Part shown: positions 18,622 through 27,675 of the stretch, one piece after another
How positions within the stretch are numbered: position 1 is the first letter of the stretch
Layout of the letters: every line of letters starts with the position of its first letter
Source: Oleiagrimonas sp963747595
Lineage (GTDB): Bacteria > Pseudomonadota > Gammaproteobacteria > Xanthomonadales > Rhodanobacteraceae
DNA length: 64,000 bases
Direction of reading: 5' to 3'
NCBI GenBank assembly: GCA_963747595.1
Contig: CAVVFO010000002.1
Coordinates: 186,001 to 250,000, forward strand
Notes under the pieces: generated by a model
Database searches by the model: none
Seen by the model: only the letters and a program-made list of their open reading frames with translations
What the model was told of the DNA's origin: nothing
Program-made: the position numbers and the translations under genes

Positions 18622-21042
18622 ATGAAGTTCCAAGTTTCACGAGGTCTGCATCACGCCGCACTGACCCTGTCCGGCGTTGCGCTGTGCAGCCTGGGCATGG
18701 CCGCCGATGCCTCGCCAAAGGCTGTCCAGGAAACCGGCGCCAGCGGGCATGATGTCCCTGCCGCACACGTGCCGCCATCCAACCCGCAACTGGTGACGCC
18801 GTCGATCAAGCGTCGCGTCGACGCGCTGCTCAAGAAGATGACGCTCAAGCAGAAGCTGGGTCAGCTGGTGCAGTACAACGATCAGGGCGCCGCGGCGCCG
18901 ACAGCGGCCGAAAAGCACAAGACGCCGGCGATGGCGGCCAATCCCGAGACGCACACCCACGTGGATGCGATGCAGCTGGCCAGGCACGGCGAGCTGGGAT
19001 CCATGCTGAACATCGTCGGCGCCAAGCGGACCAACACGTTCCAGCGTGCCGCCATGCACGGCTCGCTGCACATCCCCATTCTTTTCGGCGCCGACGTGAT
19101 CCACGGGTTCCGCACCATCTATCCGGTGCCGCTGGGCCTGGCCGCGTCCTGGGACCCGCCGCTGGTGCGGAAGCTGGCGCACATGTCCGCCGGGGAAGCG
19201 ACCACGGCCGGAGTGCGCTGGTTCTATTCGCCGATGGTGGATATCGCGCGCGATGCGCGCTGGGGTCGCGACACCGAAGGTGCCGGCGAGGATCCGTACC
19301 TGGGCTCCGCCATGGCCCGCGCATACATTCACGGTTATCAGGGCAAGAGTCTGTCCAACCCGCGGAACGTGGCGGCCAGCGTGAAGCATTTTGCCGCCTA
19401 CGGCGCGGTGGAAGCGGGCCGCGAGTACAACACCACGGACATGTCCGACATCCGTCTGCGCCAGGTCTACCTGCCGCCGTACAAGGCCGCGGTGAAGGCC
19501 GGGGCGGCGACGATCATGAGCGCGTTCAATGCGTTGAATGGCGTGCCGGCTACGGCCAACCCGTATCTCCTGCAGCAGATCCTGCGCAAGGAGTGGGGCT
19601 TCGACGGCTTCGTTGTAAGCGATTACACGGCCATCCGCGAGCTGATGAACCACGGTATCGCGCTCAACGCGCAGACCGCCACGAAGAAGGCGTTCAAGGC
19701 GGGCGTCGATGTCGACATGATGTCGCACTTCTATGACACCGAGCTGCCGCGGCTGCTGGCCGAGCACAAGGTGTCGATGCAGGAGATCAACCAAGCCGTG
19801 CGTCGCGTGCTGCGCGTGAAGTTTGCGCTGGGCCTGTTCAAGCATCCGTACGCGCGCGGCACCGAGGTCACCCACGCGGTGCCCGCGCACTTGCCGCTGG
19901 TGCGCCGGGCGGCCGAAAAATCGTTCGTGCTGCTCAAGAACAAGGACCAGGCCGGAAAGCCCGTGCTGCCGCTGTCCTCCGGCGTGAAAACCATCGCCCT
20001 GATCGGGCCATTGGCCGACAACGCCGGCGAAATGGTGGGCGCCTGGGCCGGAGCCAAGAGCAATTCGGATGTGTCGACCATTCGCGATGCACTTGGCGCG
20101 CGCATGAAGAAGAGCGGCGGTACGCTGCTGTATGCGAAGGGGACCGATATCCAGGGCCATTCCACGAGCGGTTTCGCCGCGGCGAAGCAGGCGGCCGCGA
20201 AGGCCGATGTGGTGGTGATGGCCATGGGGGAGTCCAGCGCCATGAGCGGAGAGGCCGCGTCGCGCGCGCACATCGACCTGCCGGGCAACCAGCGCAAGCT
20301 GATCAAGGCGATCGAGGCCACCGGCAAACCGGTGGTGTTGCTGGTGTTCTCCGGACGCCCGCTGGTACTGGACTGGGAGGCGAAGCATGTCCCGGCCATC
20401 ATGGCGGTATGGTTCCCGGGAACCGAGGCCGGTGCGGCCGTTGCCGACGTGCTGTTCGGCGACGTCGCGCCCAGCGGCAAGTTGCCGATGAGCTTCCCGC
20501 GTGCGGTGGGCCAGGAGCCGCTGTACTACAACCAGTTCCCCACCGGCCGGCCGGCCAATGGCGCCGATGCCAAGCCGTCCGCCGGCGCGGCCAAATACGT
20601 CTCGCGCTACCTCGACGTGCGCAACAGCGCGCTGTTCCCGTTCGGCTACGGCCTGAGCTACACCAGCTTTGCGTTCTCCGATGTCCATGTCTCGCGCCAA
20701 TCCGTACCGCTGGCGCAGGCCGACAGGAAGGGCGCAAAGGATCTGGTCACGGTGACCGCCACGGTGAAGAACACCGGCAAGCGCAAGGGCACCGAAGTGG
20801 TGCAGTTGTATCTGCGCAACCTTGGCGCCAGCATCGAGCAACCGGTGCGTAGCCTGAAGGGTTTCCGGCGCGTCACGCTGAAGCCGGGGCAGTCGCGCCA
20901 GGTGACGTTCCGGCTCGGCTTCCATGAACTGTCGTTCGTCAACGTGCACAGCAAATGGGTGGTCGAGCCCACCCATTACACGGTGTGGGTGGGCGGCAGT
21001 TCCCTGGCGAGCAAATCCGCGGATTTCCACGTGACCCGATAG
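18622..21042 (+). CDS. bglX: Glycoside hydrolase family 3 beta-glucosidase, exported
   Basis: An 806-residue periplasmic GH3 enzyme. It has a Sec signal peptide ending near GMAADA, the N-terminal (beta/alpha)8 domain with the nucleophile Asp334 in DGFVVSDYTAIREL and the sugar-binding RDARWGRDTEGAGEDP stretch, the C-terminal alpha/beta sandwich domain, and a final fibronectin-III-like domain (TVKNTGKRKGTEVVQLYL). This architecture is that of BglX beta-glucosidases, which cleave terminal beta-glucosides or oligosaccharides. The ATG at 18622 starts the signal peptide; the upstream in-frame extension from 18538 would bury it, so I reject that start. Confidence 0.9.
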   Translation: MKFQVSRGLHHAALTLSGVALCSLGMAADASPKAVQETGASGHDVPAAHVPPSNPQLVTPSIKRRVDALLKKMTLKQKLGQLVQYNDQGAAAPTAAEKHKTPAMAANPETHTHVDAMQLARHGELGSMLNIVGAKRTNTFQRAAMHGSLHIPILFGADVIHGFRTIYPVPLGLAASWDPPLVRKLAHMSAGEATTAGVRWFYSPMVDIARDARWGRDTEGAGEDPYLGSAMARAYIHGYQGKSLSNPRNVAASVKHFAAYGAVEAGREYNTTDMSDIRLRQVYLPPYKAAVKAGAATIMSAFNALNGVPATANPYLLQQILRKEWGFDGFVVSDYTAIRELMNHGIALNAQTATKKAFKAGVDVDMMSHFYDTELPRLLAEHKVSMQEINQAVRRVLRVKFALGLFKHPYARGTEVTHAVPAHLPLVRRAAEKSFVLLKNKDQAGKPVLPLSSGVKTIALIGPLADNAGEMVGAWAGAKSNSDVSTIRDALGARMKKSGGTLLYAKGTDIQGHSTSGFAAAKQAAAKADVVVMAMGESSAMSGEAASRAHIDLPGNQRKLIKAIEATGKPVVLLVFSGRPLVLDWEAKHVPAIMAVWFPGTEAGAAVADVLFGDVAPSGKLPMSFPRAVGQEPLYYNQFPTGRPANGADAKPSAGAAKYVSRYLDVRNSALFPFGYGLSYTSFAFSDVHVSRQSVPLAQADRKGAKDLVTVTATVKNTGKRKGTEVVQLYLRNLGASIEQPVRSLKGFRRVTLKPGQSRQVTFRLGFHELSFVNVHSKWVVEPTHYTVWVGGSSLASKSADFHVTR

Positions 21043-21368
21043 GTGACGTTCCGGCCGCGGGATCGTCGTCCCGAGATTCGGCCGGTCAACCTCGAGCGTT
21101 CCGCTGTGGCTGTTCTTGTCCGCAGCGAACGCGGTGGCGGCACGCAAGGAAGAAGGCATCGCGGCGTGGTTTGGGTCCGGCAGTCGAATCGCCGTTCCGC
21201 AGACCGTGCCGCGAGCCCGTGAATCTCGTGGCCTGCGCGTTACCCCGCCCCTTCCGGGGGCTCGAGCCGGCGCGCTTGTGCCGCGTCTCACCAATGGCCG
21301 TGATCAGGTCTCAGACGGTACGCGGCCGCCGTGGACTGCACCGGGCACGCGTGCCTCGACGGCACGCC
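21043..21368. other. Intergenic region between convergent genes
   Basis: About 326 bases between the glucosidase and the SDR gene, which face each other. The sequence is GC-rich with several short palindromes, for example around CCGGCCGCGGGATCG near 21052, but no T-run that would make a clear intrinsic terminator. I see no gene. Confidence 0.45.
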
Positions 21369-22229
21369 TCAGGGCAATTTCTGCATGCCGCCGTTGACAT
21401 GCACTATCTGGCCGGTGATGTAGGAGGCATCCTCGCAGGCCAGAAAGACGTACGCCGGACCGATTTCGGAGGGCTGCGCGGGGCGCTTCATCGGATTGTT
21501 GCGACCGAAGCCTTCCACTTTTTCCTGCGGCAAGCTGGCCGGAATCAGCGGTGTCCAGACCGGCCCGGGCGCCACGGCGTTGACGCGAATGCCGCGTTCC
21601 ACCAGGCGTGAAGCCAGGGAGAAGGTCAATGCCTGGATCGCGCCCTTGGTGGAGGCGTAGCCGATCAGTGTGTCGTTGCCCTTGATGCCGTTGACCGAAC
21701 CTGTGTTGATGATGGCACCACCCTCGGGCAGGTGTGCCAGCGCTGCCTCGCTCAGGTAGATGTAGGAGAACACGTTGGTCTGAAAGGTGCGCTGCAGGCG
21801 CTCGGGATCGATGTCCTCGGGGGCGTCGACCTCGTGCTGTTCGGCCACGTTGTTGACCAGCACGTCCAGCCGGCCGAAGGCCTCCACGGTCTGGCGGACG
21901 GCATCTTCGGCATGTGCGGGTTCGCGCAGATCGGTCCGTATGATGAGCGCCTTTCGACCTTCGGCCTCGATCAGGCGTCGGGTCTCCGCGGCATCCTCGT
22001 CCTCCTGCAGATGGACGATGGCGACATCGGCCCCCTCGCGGGCGAAATGTACCGCGACGGAGCGGCCGATGCCGCTGTCGCCACCGCTGATGAGGGCCGC
22101 CTTTCCAGCCAGCCGGCCACTGCCGCGGTAGTTCTCGCGAATGCTGAGCGGTTGCGGCTGCATGGCGGACTGATGGCCGGGCTGCTGTTCCTGCGTCTGG
22201 CCCGGCAGGTTGCCGTCGGAAGAAGTCAT
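21369..22229 (-). CDS. SDR family oxidoreductase
   Basis: A 286-residue short-chain dehydrogenase with a hydrophilic Gln/Pro-rich N-terminal extension of about 40 residues. It has the NAD(P) motif ISGGDSGIGRSVAVHFA (TGxxxGIG type), the NNVAEQ structural Asn segment, active-site Ser in NTGSVNGIKG, and YASTKGA (YxxxK). This extended type is close to the YhdF/YghA group often linked to general stress. An ATG at 22229 is preceded by GGAGTG; an upstream in-frame ATG at 22301 would run into the adjacent MITE terminus and is rejected. Confidence 0.88.
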   Translation of the reverse strand: MTSSDGNLPGQTQEQQPGHQSAMQPQPLSIRENYRGSGRLAGKAALISGGDSGIGRSVAVHFAREGADVAIVHLQEDEDAAETRRLIEAEGRKALIIRTDLREPAHAEDAVRQTVEAFGRLDVLVNNVAEQHEVDAPEDIDPERLQRTFQTNVFSYIYLSEAALAHLPEGGAIINTGSVNGIKGNDTLIGYASTKGAIQALTFSLASRLVERGIRVNAVAPGPVWTPLIPASLPQEKVEGFGRNNPMKRPAQPSEIGPAYVFLACEDASYITGQIVHVNGGMQKLP

Positions 22230-22268
22230 GATGTCACTCCGGAGTCTGCCCGGAATCGGGATGACTAA

Positions 22269-22556
22269 GGAACCTCTGATTGAATCCTGTGCAGGCAGCA
22301 TCCTGTCCGGAACGCGCCCTGCGTGTTGGCCGTGGCGCGGCGCAGGCTGGTTGCCTTCGCAAGTCGCGGACAGCGCGCAGGGCGCGTTCCGGACAGGACC
22401 TCTTCTTTTGTAATCAACCGGTTGAGGCCGGCCTGTCTGCGCCCAGGGCGCCGATCCGCCGGCTTGACAGGCAACCAGCCTGCCGGCACCGACGTACCCG
22501 CACCCTGGGCGCAGACAGATCCGGTGATGCCTGTACAGGATTCAATCAGAGGTTCC
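22269..22556. mobile_element. IS5-type MITE, 288 bp, with CTAA target duplication
   Basis: A non-coding element with near-perfect terminal inverted repeats of about 29 bp. The left end GGAACCTCTGATTGAATCCT at 22269 matches the reverse complement of the right end at 22556, with one mismatch within the first 29 bases. It is flanked by direct CTAA repeats at 22265-22268 and 22557-22560. A 4-bp YTAR-type duplication is typical of IS5-group insertion. Inside are two further perfect inverted repeats: 23 bp (22301-22323 with 22376-22398) and 16 bp (22433-22448 with 22503-22518), so the single strand would fold as two large hairpins between the ends. No transposase is encoded. Confidence 0.82.
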
Positions 22557-22722
22557 CTAAGGCAACACAGTGCGCTCTAACCGAGGCTGAGTTTCGTCCA
22601 CTGGGCGAACGGGTGTTGGGGCATGGTTCACCTGGCGCCGGGATGGCATCCGCACCGATCTCTCGCCGGGGCGATCGGCACGGATGTCATCCCGGCGAAG
22701 CACATGATGCCCGCCGCGGCTG

Positions 22723-23907
22723 TCAGTTAAGCGTGCCGTGCGGATCGAGCACGAATTTCTTCGCCACTCCCTTGTCGAAGTCGGCGTAGCCTTGCGGCGC
22801 CTCGTCCAGGGGAATCACCTGGGCGTTGACGTTCTTCGCGATCTGCGTCTTCTCGTGGAGGATGGCCTTCAGCAACTGGCGGTTGTAGCGCATGACCGGA
22901 CACTGTCCGGTGTGGAAGGCAATGGCCTTGGCCCAGCCCAGGCCGAAGTGCATCGCAATGCTGCCGTGCTGCGCGGCCTCGTCCTCGGCACCGGGATCCT
23001 CGGTGACATAGAGGCCGGGTATGCCGATGTGCCCGCCGGCCTGCGTGACCTCCATGGCCGCATTGAGCACGCTGGCCGGCTTCTGCGACTCGTCCGGACC
23101 GTGTGCCTCGAAGCCGACGGCGTCCACTGCAGCATCGACTTCCGGTATGCCCAGGATGGATTCGATCATCTCGGGGATGCTGGCATCCTCGCGCAGATCC
23201 ACCGTTTCGCAGCCGAAGCTGCGGGCCTGTTCCAGGCGCTCGGTCTTCATGTCGCCGACGATCACGCAGGATGCACCCAGCAACTGCGCCGAGGTCGCGG
23301 CGGAAAGGCCCACCGGACCGGCTCCGGCAATATAGACGGTCGAACCCGGTTGGACACCGGCCGTCACGCAGCCATGGAAACCGGTGGGGAAGATGTCCGA
23401 GAGCATGGTCAGGTCGAGCAGCTTCTCGCGGGCCTGGTCGCGGTCGGGGAACACCAGCAACTGGAAGTCGGCATACGGCACCATCACGTACTTCGCCTGG
23501 CCGCCGACCCATCCTCCCATGTCGACGTAGCCGTAGGCGCCACCCGGGCGCTCGTCGTTCACGTGCAGGCAGATATGCGTATCGCGCCGTATGCAATTGC
23601 GGCAGCGGCCGCAGGCGACATTGAACGGCACCGACGCGATATCACCCTTCTTCACGAATTCCACGTCGCGGCCGCATTCGATCACCTCGCCGGTGATCTC
23701 GTGACCCATCACCATGCCTTCCGGCGCGGTGGTGCGGCCGCGCACCATGTGCTGGTCGCTGCCGCAGATATTGGTGCTCAATATTTTCAGGATGACACCG
23801 TGTTCGCACTTGCGGTCGCCTTGGGCGAGCTTGGGGAAATCGATGTTCTCGACGGCGACCTGGCCCTTGCCGTGGAAGACCACGCCGCGGTTTGAATTTG
23901 ATGACAT
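22723..23907 (-). CDS. fdhA: Glutathione-independent formaldehyde dehydrogenase
   Basis: A 394-residue zinc MDR enzyme very like the Pseudomonas putida formaldehyde dehydrogenase/dismutase (about 398 residues). Features are NICGSDQHMVRGR and GHEITGEVIECG for catalytic zinc, the structural zinc cluster CGRCRNCIRRDTHIC, the NAD site IAGAGPVGLSAATSAQLLGA, and GGAYGYVDMGGWVGGQAKYV, a family-specific stretch. It oxidises formaldehyde to formate using tightly bound NAD. The ATG at 23907 (MSSNSNRGVVFHG) fits the family start; 14 more residues are in frame upstream. It could clear aldehyde made by the quinoprotein dehydrogenase at the start of the window. Confidence 0.9.
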   Translation of the reverse strand: MSSNSNRGVVFHGKGQVAVENIDFPKLAQGDRKCEHGVILKILSTNICGSDQHMVRGRTTAPEGMVMGHEITGEVIECGRDVEFVKKGDIASVPFNVACGRCRNCIRRDTHICLHVNDERPGGAYGYVDMGGWVGGQAKYVMVPYADFQLLVFPDRDQAREKLLDLTMLSDIFPTGFHGCVTAGVQPGSTVYIAGAGPVGLSAATSAQLLGASCVIVGDMKTERLEQARSFGCETVDLREDASIPEMIESILGIPEVDAAVDAVGFEAHGPDESQKPASVLNAAMEVTQAGGHIGIPGLYVTEDPGAEDEAAQHGSIAMHFGLGWAKAIAFHTGQCPVMRYNRQLLKAILHEKTQIAKNVNAQVIPLDEAPQGYADFDKGVAKKFVLDPHGTLN

Positions 23908-24503
23908 GACACATGCTCCTGTTGTTCTGGCTTGCGGGAGAATGCGCATGCGGCCGGGCGGGATGGGCCGAAGGACTGCCGTACTCGATGGGAAACGCCG
24001 GGCTTTCGGTCGGGCCTCGGTGAAGATTCGGCACCATGGCGGCGAGCTGCACGCGCTTGTTTGAGCATGATCTCGGCCAGCGGCGATGTAAACGCGTCCG
24101 TCGGCGCGCTCGCGTCAGCCGCAGTTCAGCCCGATCCGGCTGTGGCAAGGCGCAGGTCATGGATTGAGTCGTGGTGGCAATCGTTTGATATGGATTGAAA
24201 AAGTCGCGGCCCACTGGCGCGCGGCACGGCCCCCGTCTCGCGGCAACGGAGGCCGCGGGTCACCCGTGGTGGTTAATCGTTGATGAAGCCGAGATGCGCT
24301 CTGCATAGCGTGGACGCCGGTTCCCGCTGCATGCCAGGAGTTTTGCCGGGCGCGCTCGCGCGGGCCATCGCGGCACGTTCTTCAAGCCACCAAACGGCGA
24401 GGGACCTTGGAAATCCGCGTGGTGTACCGGTTTCGATTCTCGCGTCTGAACGCTGCGGCGAGCGCGGCGGATCTGTCGTCGGATGTCGGCCTATACTCCA
24501 GCC
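23908..24503. other. Intergenic region, divergent (about 600 bp)
   Basis: The space between the leftward fdhA and the rightward fpg-like gene. It is long for this chromosome. Open frames inside have no recognisable domain and I find no tRNA cloverleaf or strong repeat. Promoters for both genes must be here. Confidence 0.45.
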
Positions 24504-25289
24504 ATGCCCGAGCTTCCTGACGTGGAATGTTTCAAGCGTTACCTGGATGCGACCTCGTTGCATCAGGGGGTGAAGAAGGTCGAGGTCGAACGCGCGGAGA
24601 TCCTGCAGGACATCTCTGCGCAACGACTGGCCCAACGGCTCCGGGGGCAACGTCTGTGCGCCGCACACCGGCACGGCAAATACCTGTCGGTCGCGTTGCA
24701 AGATGGCAGTTGCATGGTGCTGCATTTCGGCATGACCGGTTTTCTCAAATACGCCAGGGGCGATGGCAACATCTCGCCGCACGCGCGCCTGGTGATCACG
24801 TTCGACAACGGGTACCGGCTGGCCTACGACAGCCAGAGGTTGATCGGCAATGTGCGTCTGGCCGACGATTTTGCACATTTCCTGCAGACGAAGAAGATCG
24901 GTCCGGATGTCCTGCGGCTGGACCGGAGCGCATTCGCGGAGCGCCTGGCCACGCGGCGAGGCATGATCAAGTCCACGCTGATGAACCAGTCCGTGGTGGC
25001 TGGTCTGGGCAACCTCTATACGGACGAGATTCTGTTCCAGGCACGCATTCATCCCAGAGCGACGGTGCACGAGCTTGCGGACGAAACGGTGGCAAGGCTC
25101 TTCCGACAGATCTGCCGTATCCTGGAGAAGGCCATCGATATCCGGGTGGATCCCGCGCGATTTCCGCGCTCGTGGCTGATCGCGCACAGACGGCCGGATG
25201 CCCCTTGCCCGCGGGACAACGGTCACGTGCGTCGCATCACGGTGTCGGGCCGGCACGCCTATTACTGTCCGCAGTGCCAGCAGTTGTAG
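24504..25289 (+). CDS. Fpg/Nei-family DNA glycosylase with incomplete zinc finger
   Basis: A 261-residue base-excision-repair glycosylase/AP lyase. After Met removal Pro2 is the catalytic nucleophile and Glu3 follows (MPELPDVE). The helix-two-turn-helix segment NQSVVAGLGNLYTDEILFQA is intact. The C-terminal zinc finger normally reads C-x2-C ... C-x2-C; here the first pair is CPRD, so one Cys is Asp, while the second pair CPQC is present. It might still bind zinc with Asp as ligand, or the finger may be zinc-less as in some Nei-like proteins. The ATG at 24504 is required to expose Pro2; 7 extra residues upstream are rejected. Confidence 0.88.
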   Translation: MPELPDVECFKRYLDATSLHQGVKKVEVERAEILQDISAQRLAQRLRGQRLCAAHRHGKYLSVALQDGSCMVLHFGMTGFLKYARGDGNISPHARLVITFDNGYRLAYDSQRLIGNVRLADDFAHFLQTKKIGPDVLRLDRSAFAERLATRRGMIKSTLMNQSVVAGLGNLYTDEILFQARIHPRATVHELADETVARLFRQICRILEKAIDIRVDPARFPRSWLIAHRRPDAPCPRDNGHVRRITVSGRHAYYCPQCQQL

Positions 25290-25547
25290 CCGCTTGCCGC
25301 CATCGTCCGCGCTGGGCGGCGGGGCCCTGGATGGACCTCGACGGCGGCTCCCTCTCCTTGCAGCAGCTTCACGGATTTGCTCGCTGGATAGCTCGACCGG
25401 GTGCACCGTGATCGGTGAAACGGTTGTCCGGTGGTTGCCAGTTGCGCCGTTTTCGCCCCGTGGCCATTGAACCGGATCCACTTCGTCCACTGCGCCTGTC
25501 TGGGATGGTAAGTTTGGACATTGGTCACTTGCTCGTCGGAGTTCGAC

Positions 25548-27500
25548 ATGTCCCCTGTTTCCTTTGCCGCCAGTCGGCTCGCTGCGCGCCGCAACCTGTG
25601 GCGCCTTGCCTTTGCGTCGTGGATGGCGCTTGTCGCCTGCAGCGCCGCTGCGCACCAGATGCGCAAGGCCGATGTACCGCCGCCGCAGGACACACCCTAT
25701 CCCGGCAAGGTGACCATCCATGTCGATGCCACCGATACGGCACAGGGTATTTTCCGCGTGCACGAGACCATTCCGGTGCAGCCGGGCGCCATGACGTTGC
25801 TGTATCCCAACTGGATTCCGGGGGCGCATTCGCCGGTGGGCCCGGTGTATGCCTTGACCGGCCTCAAATTCAAAGCCGGCGGCAAGACGCTGAAGTGGAC
25901 GCGTGACAAATACAACGTGCACGCATTCCATCTGCAGGTCCCGAAGGGTGCCGACACCCTGGATGCAAGTTTTCAGTACCTGTCTCCGCGCCGCGGCGGT
26001 TTCGAGATGACCGATCGCATGCTGATGCTGGAGTGGGACAAGATGTCGCTGTATCCGGCCGGCTATTACTCGCGCGACATCACCTTCGTGCCCAGCCTGA
26101 CGCTGCCGCATGACTGGAAGTTCGGCAGCGCGTTGCGTGCAGCCTCGACGTCGGGCAACACCACCACGTTCAAGCCGGTGACGTTCAACAACCTGGTCGA
26201 TTCACCGATCTACGCGGGCGAGTACTTCAAGCGCGTGAAACTGACGCCGAAGGGCGGGGCGCCCGTGCATCTGGATATCGTCGCAGACGCGCCGAAGGAC
26301 CTGCAGATGACGCCGCATCAGCTGAAGGCACATCGCAACCTGGTGTCGCAGGCGGTGAAATTGTTCGGCTCGCATCACTATCACCATTACGACTTTCTGC
26401 TGTCGCTCTCCGATCACCTGGCGGGCAATGGCCTGGAACATCATCAGTCCAGCGAAAACGGCACCGATGCCGACTATTTCACGGCCTGGAAAACCAATGC
26501 GCCCAACCGCGATCTTCTGGCCCACGAGTACACGCATTCGTGGAATGGCAAGTTCCGCCGTCCGGCCGATCTGTGGACCCCCAATTTCAACGTGCCGATG
26601 GGCGATTCGCTCCTGTGGGTCTACGAGGGGCAGACCCAGTACTGGGGCTTCGTGCTGACGGCGCGTTCAGGGCTGTGGACACCGAAGCAGTTCCGCAGTG
26701 CCCTGGCCATGGTCGCGGCCAACTACGAGCGCAATCGCCCCGGCTTCCAGTGGCGCACGCTGCAGGACACCACCAACGATCCGACCGCGGCGCACCGCGC
26801 GGCACTGCCGTACCGCAGCTGGCAGATGAGCGAGGAGTACTACAGTGCCGGGCAGATGATGTGGCTGGACGTGGACGCCAGGATCCGCACGCTGACGCAC
26901 GACAGGAAATCACTGGACGATTTCGCCAAGGCCTTCTTCGGTATCGACAATGGCAGTTACAAGACCAGGACCTACACCCGCAAGGAGGTCGTGGCGGCAT
27001 TGAACAGCGTGGTGAAATATGACTGGTCGGCATTCCTGCACAAGCACATCAATGTGCTCGATCCGCCGCTGCTGGACGGGATCAAGGCCTCCGGCTGGAA
27101 GCTGGTCTATACCGATACGCCGAGTACCTACGAGCAGCAGTACAACAGCCGTCCCGAGTCGCCGCGCCACATCTTCAATTTTGCGTGGTCCATCGGCCTG
27201 ACCGTGGCCAGACACGGCAAGATCAACGACGTGCGCTGGAATGGTCCGGCATTCAAGGCCGGCGCCAGCACCGGCGCCACCATCGTCGCGGTCAATGGCA
27301 AGGATTATTCCAGCGATGTGCTGAAACAGGCGATTACCGCGGCCAGGGACAGCAAGGCCCCGATCAAGCTGCTGATGAAGTTCCAGGGCAGCTATCGCAC
27401 GGTATCGGTGGATTATCACGGCGGTCTCAAGTATCCGCACCTGGTACGCGTCAAGGGCACGCCGGACTATCTGGACCAGATCATCACGCCGCGCAAATAA
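25548..27500 (+). CDS. M61 family metallopeptidase (glycyl aminopeptidase-like), exported
   Basis: A 650-residue peptidase with signal peptide (hydrophobic core around residues 20-38). It has an N-terminal beta-rich domain, a thermolysin-like catalytic domain with the zinc motif HEYTH (His326, Glu327, His330), and a C-terminal PDZ-like domain (residues about 535-630, GPAFKAGASTGATIVAVNGK). This is the standard M61 layout. DHLAGNGLEHHQSSE before the zinc motif matches the family's substrate-binding stretch. These enzymes remove N-terminal Gly or Ala. The gene stands alone. Confidence 0.9.
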   Translation: MSPVSFAASRLAARRNLWRLAFASWMALVACSAAAHQMRKADVPPPQDTPYPGKVTIHVDATDTAQGIFRVHETIPVQPGAMTLLYPNWIPGAHSPVGPVYALTGLKFKAGGKTLKWTRDKYNVHAFHLQVPKGADTLDASFQYLSPRRGGFEMTDRMLMLEWDKMSLYPAGYYSRDITFVPSLTLPHDWKFGSALRAASTSGNTTTFKPVTFNNLVDSPIYAGEYFKRVKLTPKGGAPVHLDIVADAPKDLQMTPHQLKAHRNLVSQAVKLFGSHHYHHYDFLLSLSDHLAGNGLEHHQSSENGTDADYFTAWKTNAPNRDLLAHEYTHSWNGKFRRPADLWTPNFNVPMGDSLLWVYEGQTQYWGFVLTARSGLWTPKQFRSALAMVAANYERNRPGFQWRTLQDTTNDPTAAHRAALPYRSWQMSEEYYSAGQMMWLDVDARIRTLTHDRKSLDDFAKAFFGIDNGSYKTRTYTRKEVVAALNSVVKYDWSAFLHKHINVLDPPLLDGIKASGWKLVYTDTPSTYEQQYNSRPESPRHIFNFAWSIGLTVARHGKINDVRWNGPAFKAGASTGATIVAVNGKDYSSDVLKQAITAARDSKAPIKLLMKFQGSYRTVSVDYHGGLKYPHLVRVKGTPDYLDQIITPRK

Positions 27501-27675
27501 AGAGACGGGCAGGCGGTCGTCCGGAGCTGCTGTTGGCGGATGCGGTGCGCCGCAGGAGGAAGATCCGTTCGACGCATCGGCTGATCGGCGACGTCGGCGG
27601 GCGGGTTCAGGCACAGCACATCCTGCATGCATCACGCTGCCGGCATCGTGGTTTCCTCTTGAATGGAGACAGATC

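Noticed and set aside
18637..21294. 885-residue minus-strand frame opposite the GH3 gene
   Set aside because: High GC leaves the opposite strand open; the product is rich in His, Arg and Gln with no recognisable domain, while the plus strand has a full GH3 enzyme.
22323..22580. Short plus-strand open frames inside the MITE
   Set aside because: They are generated by the inverted repeats and have no start context or homology that I recognise.
24380..24470. Possible tRNA: GGTTTCGATTC resembles a T-loop
   Set aside because: No matching T-stem, anticodon arm or acceptor pairing could be built around it.
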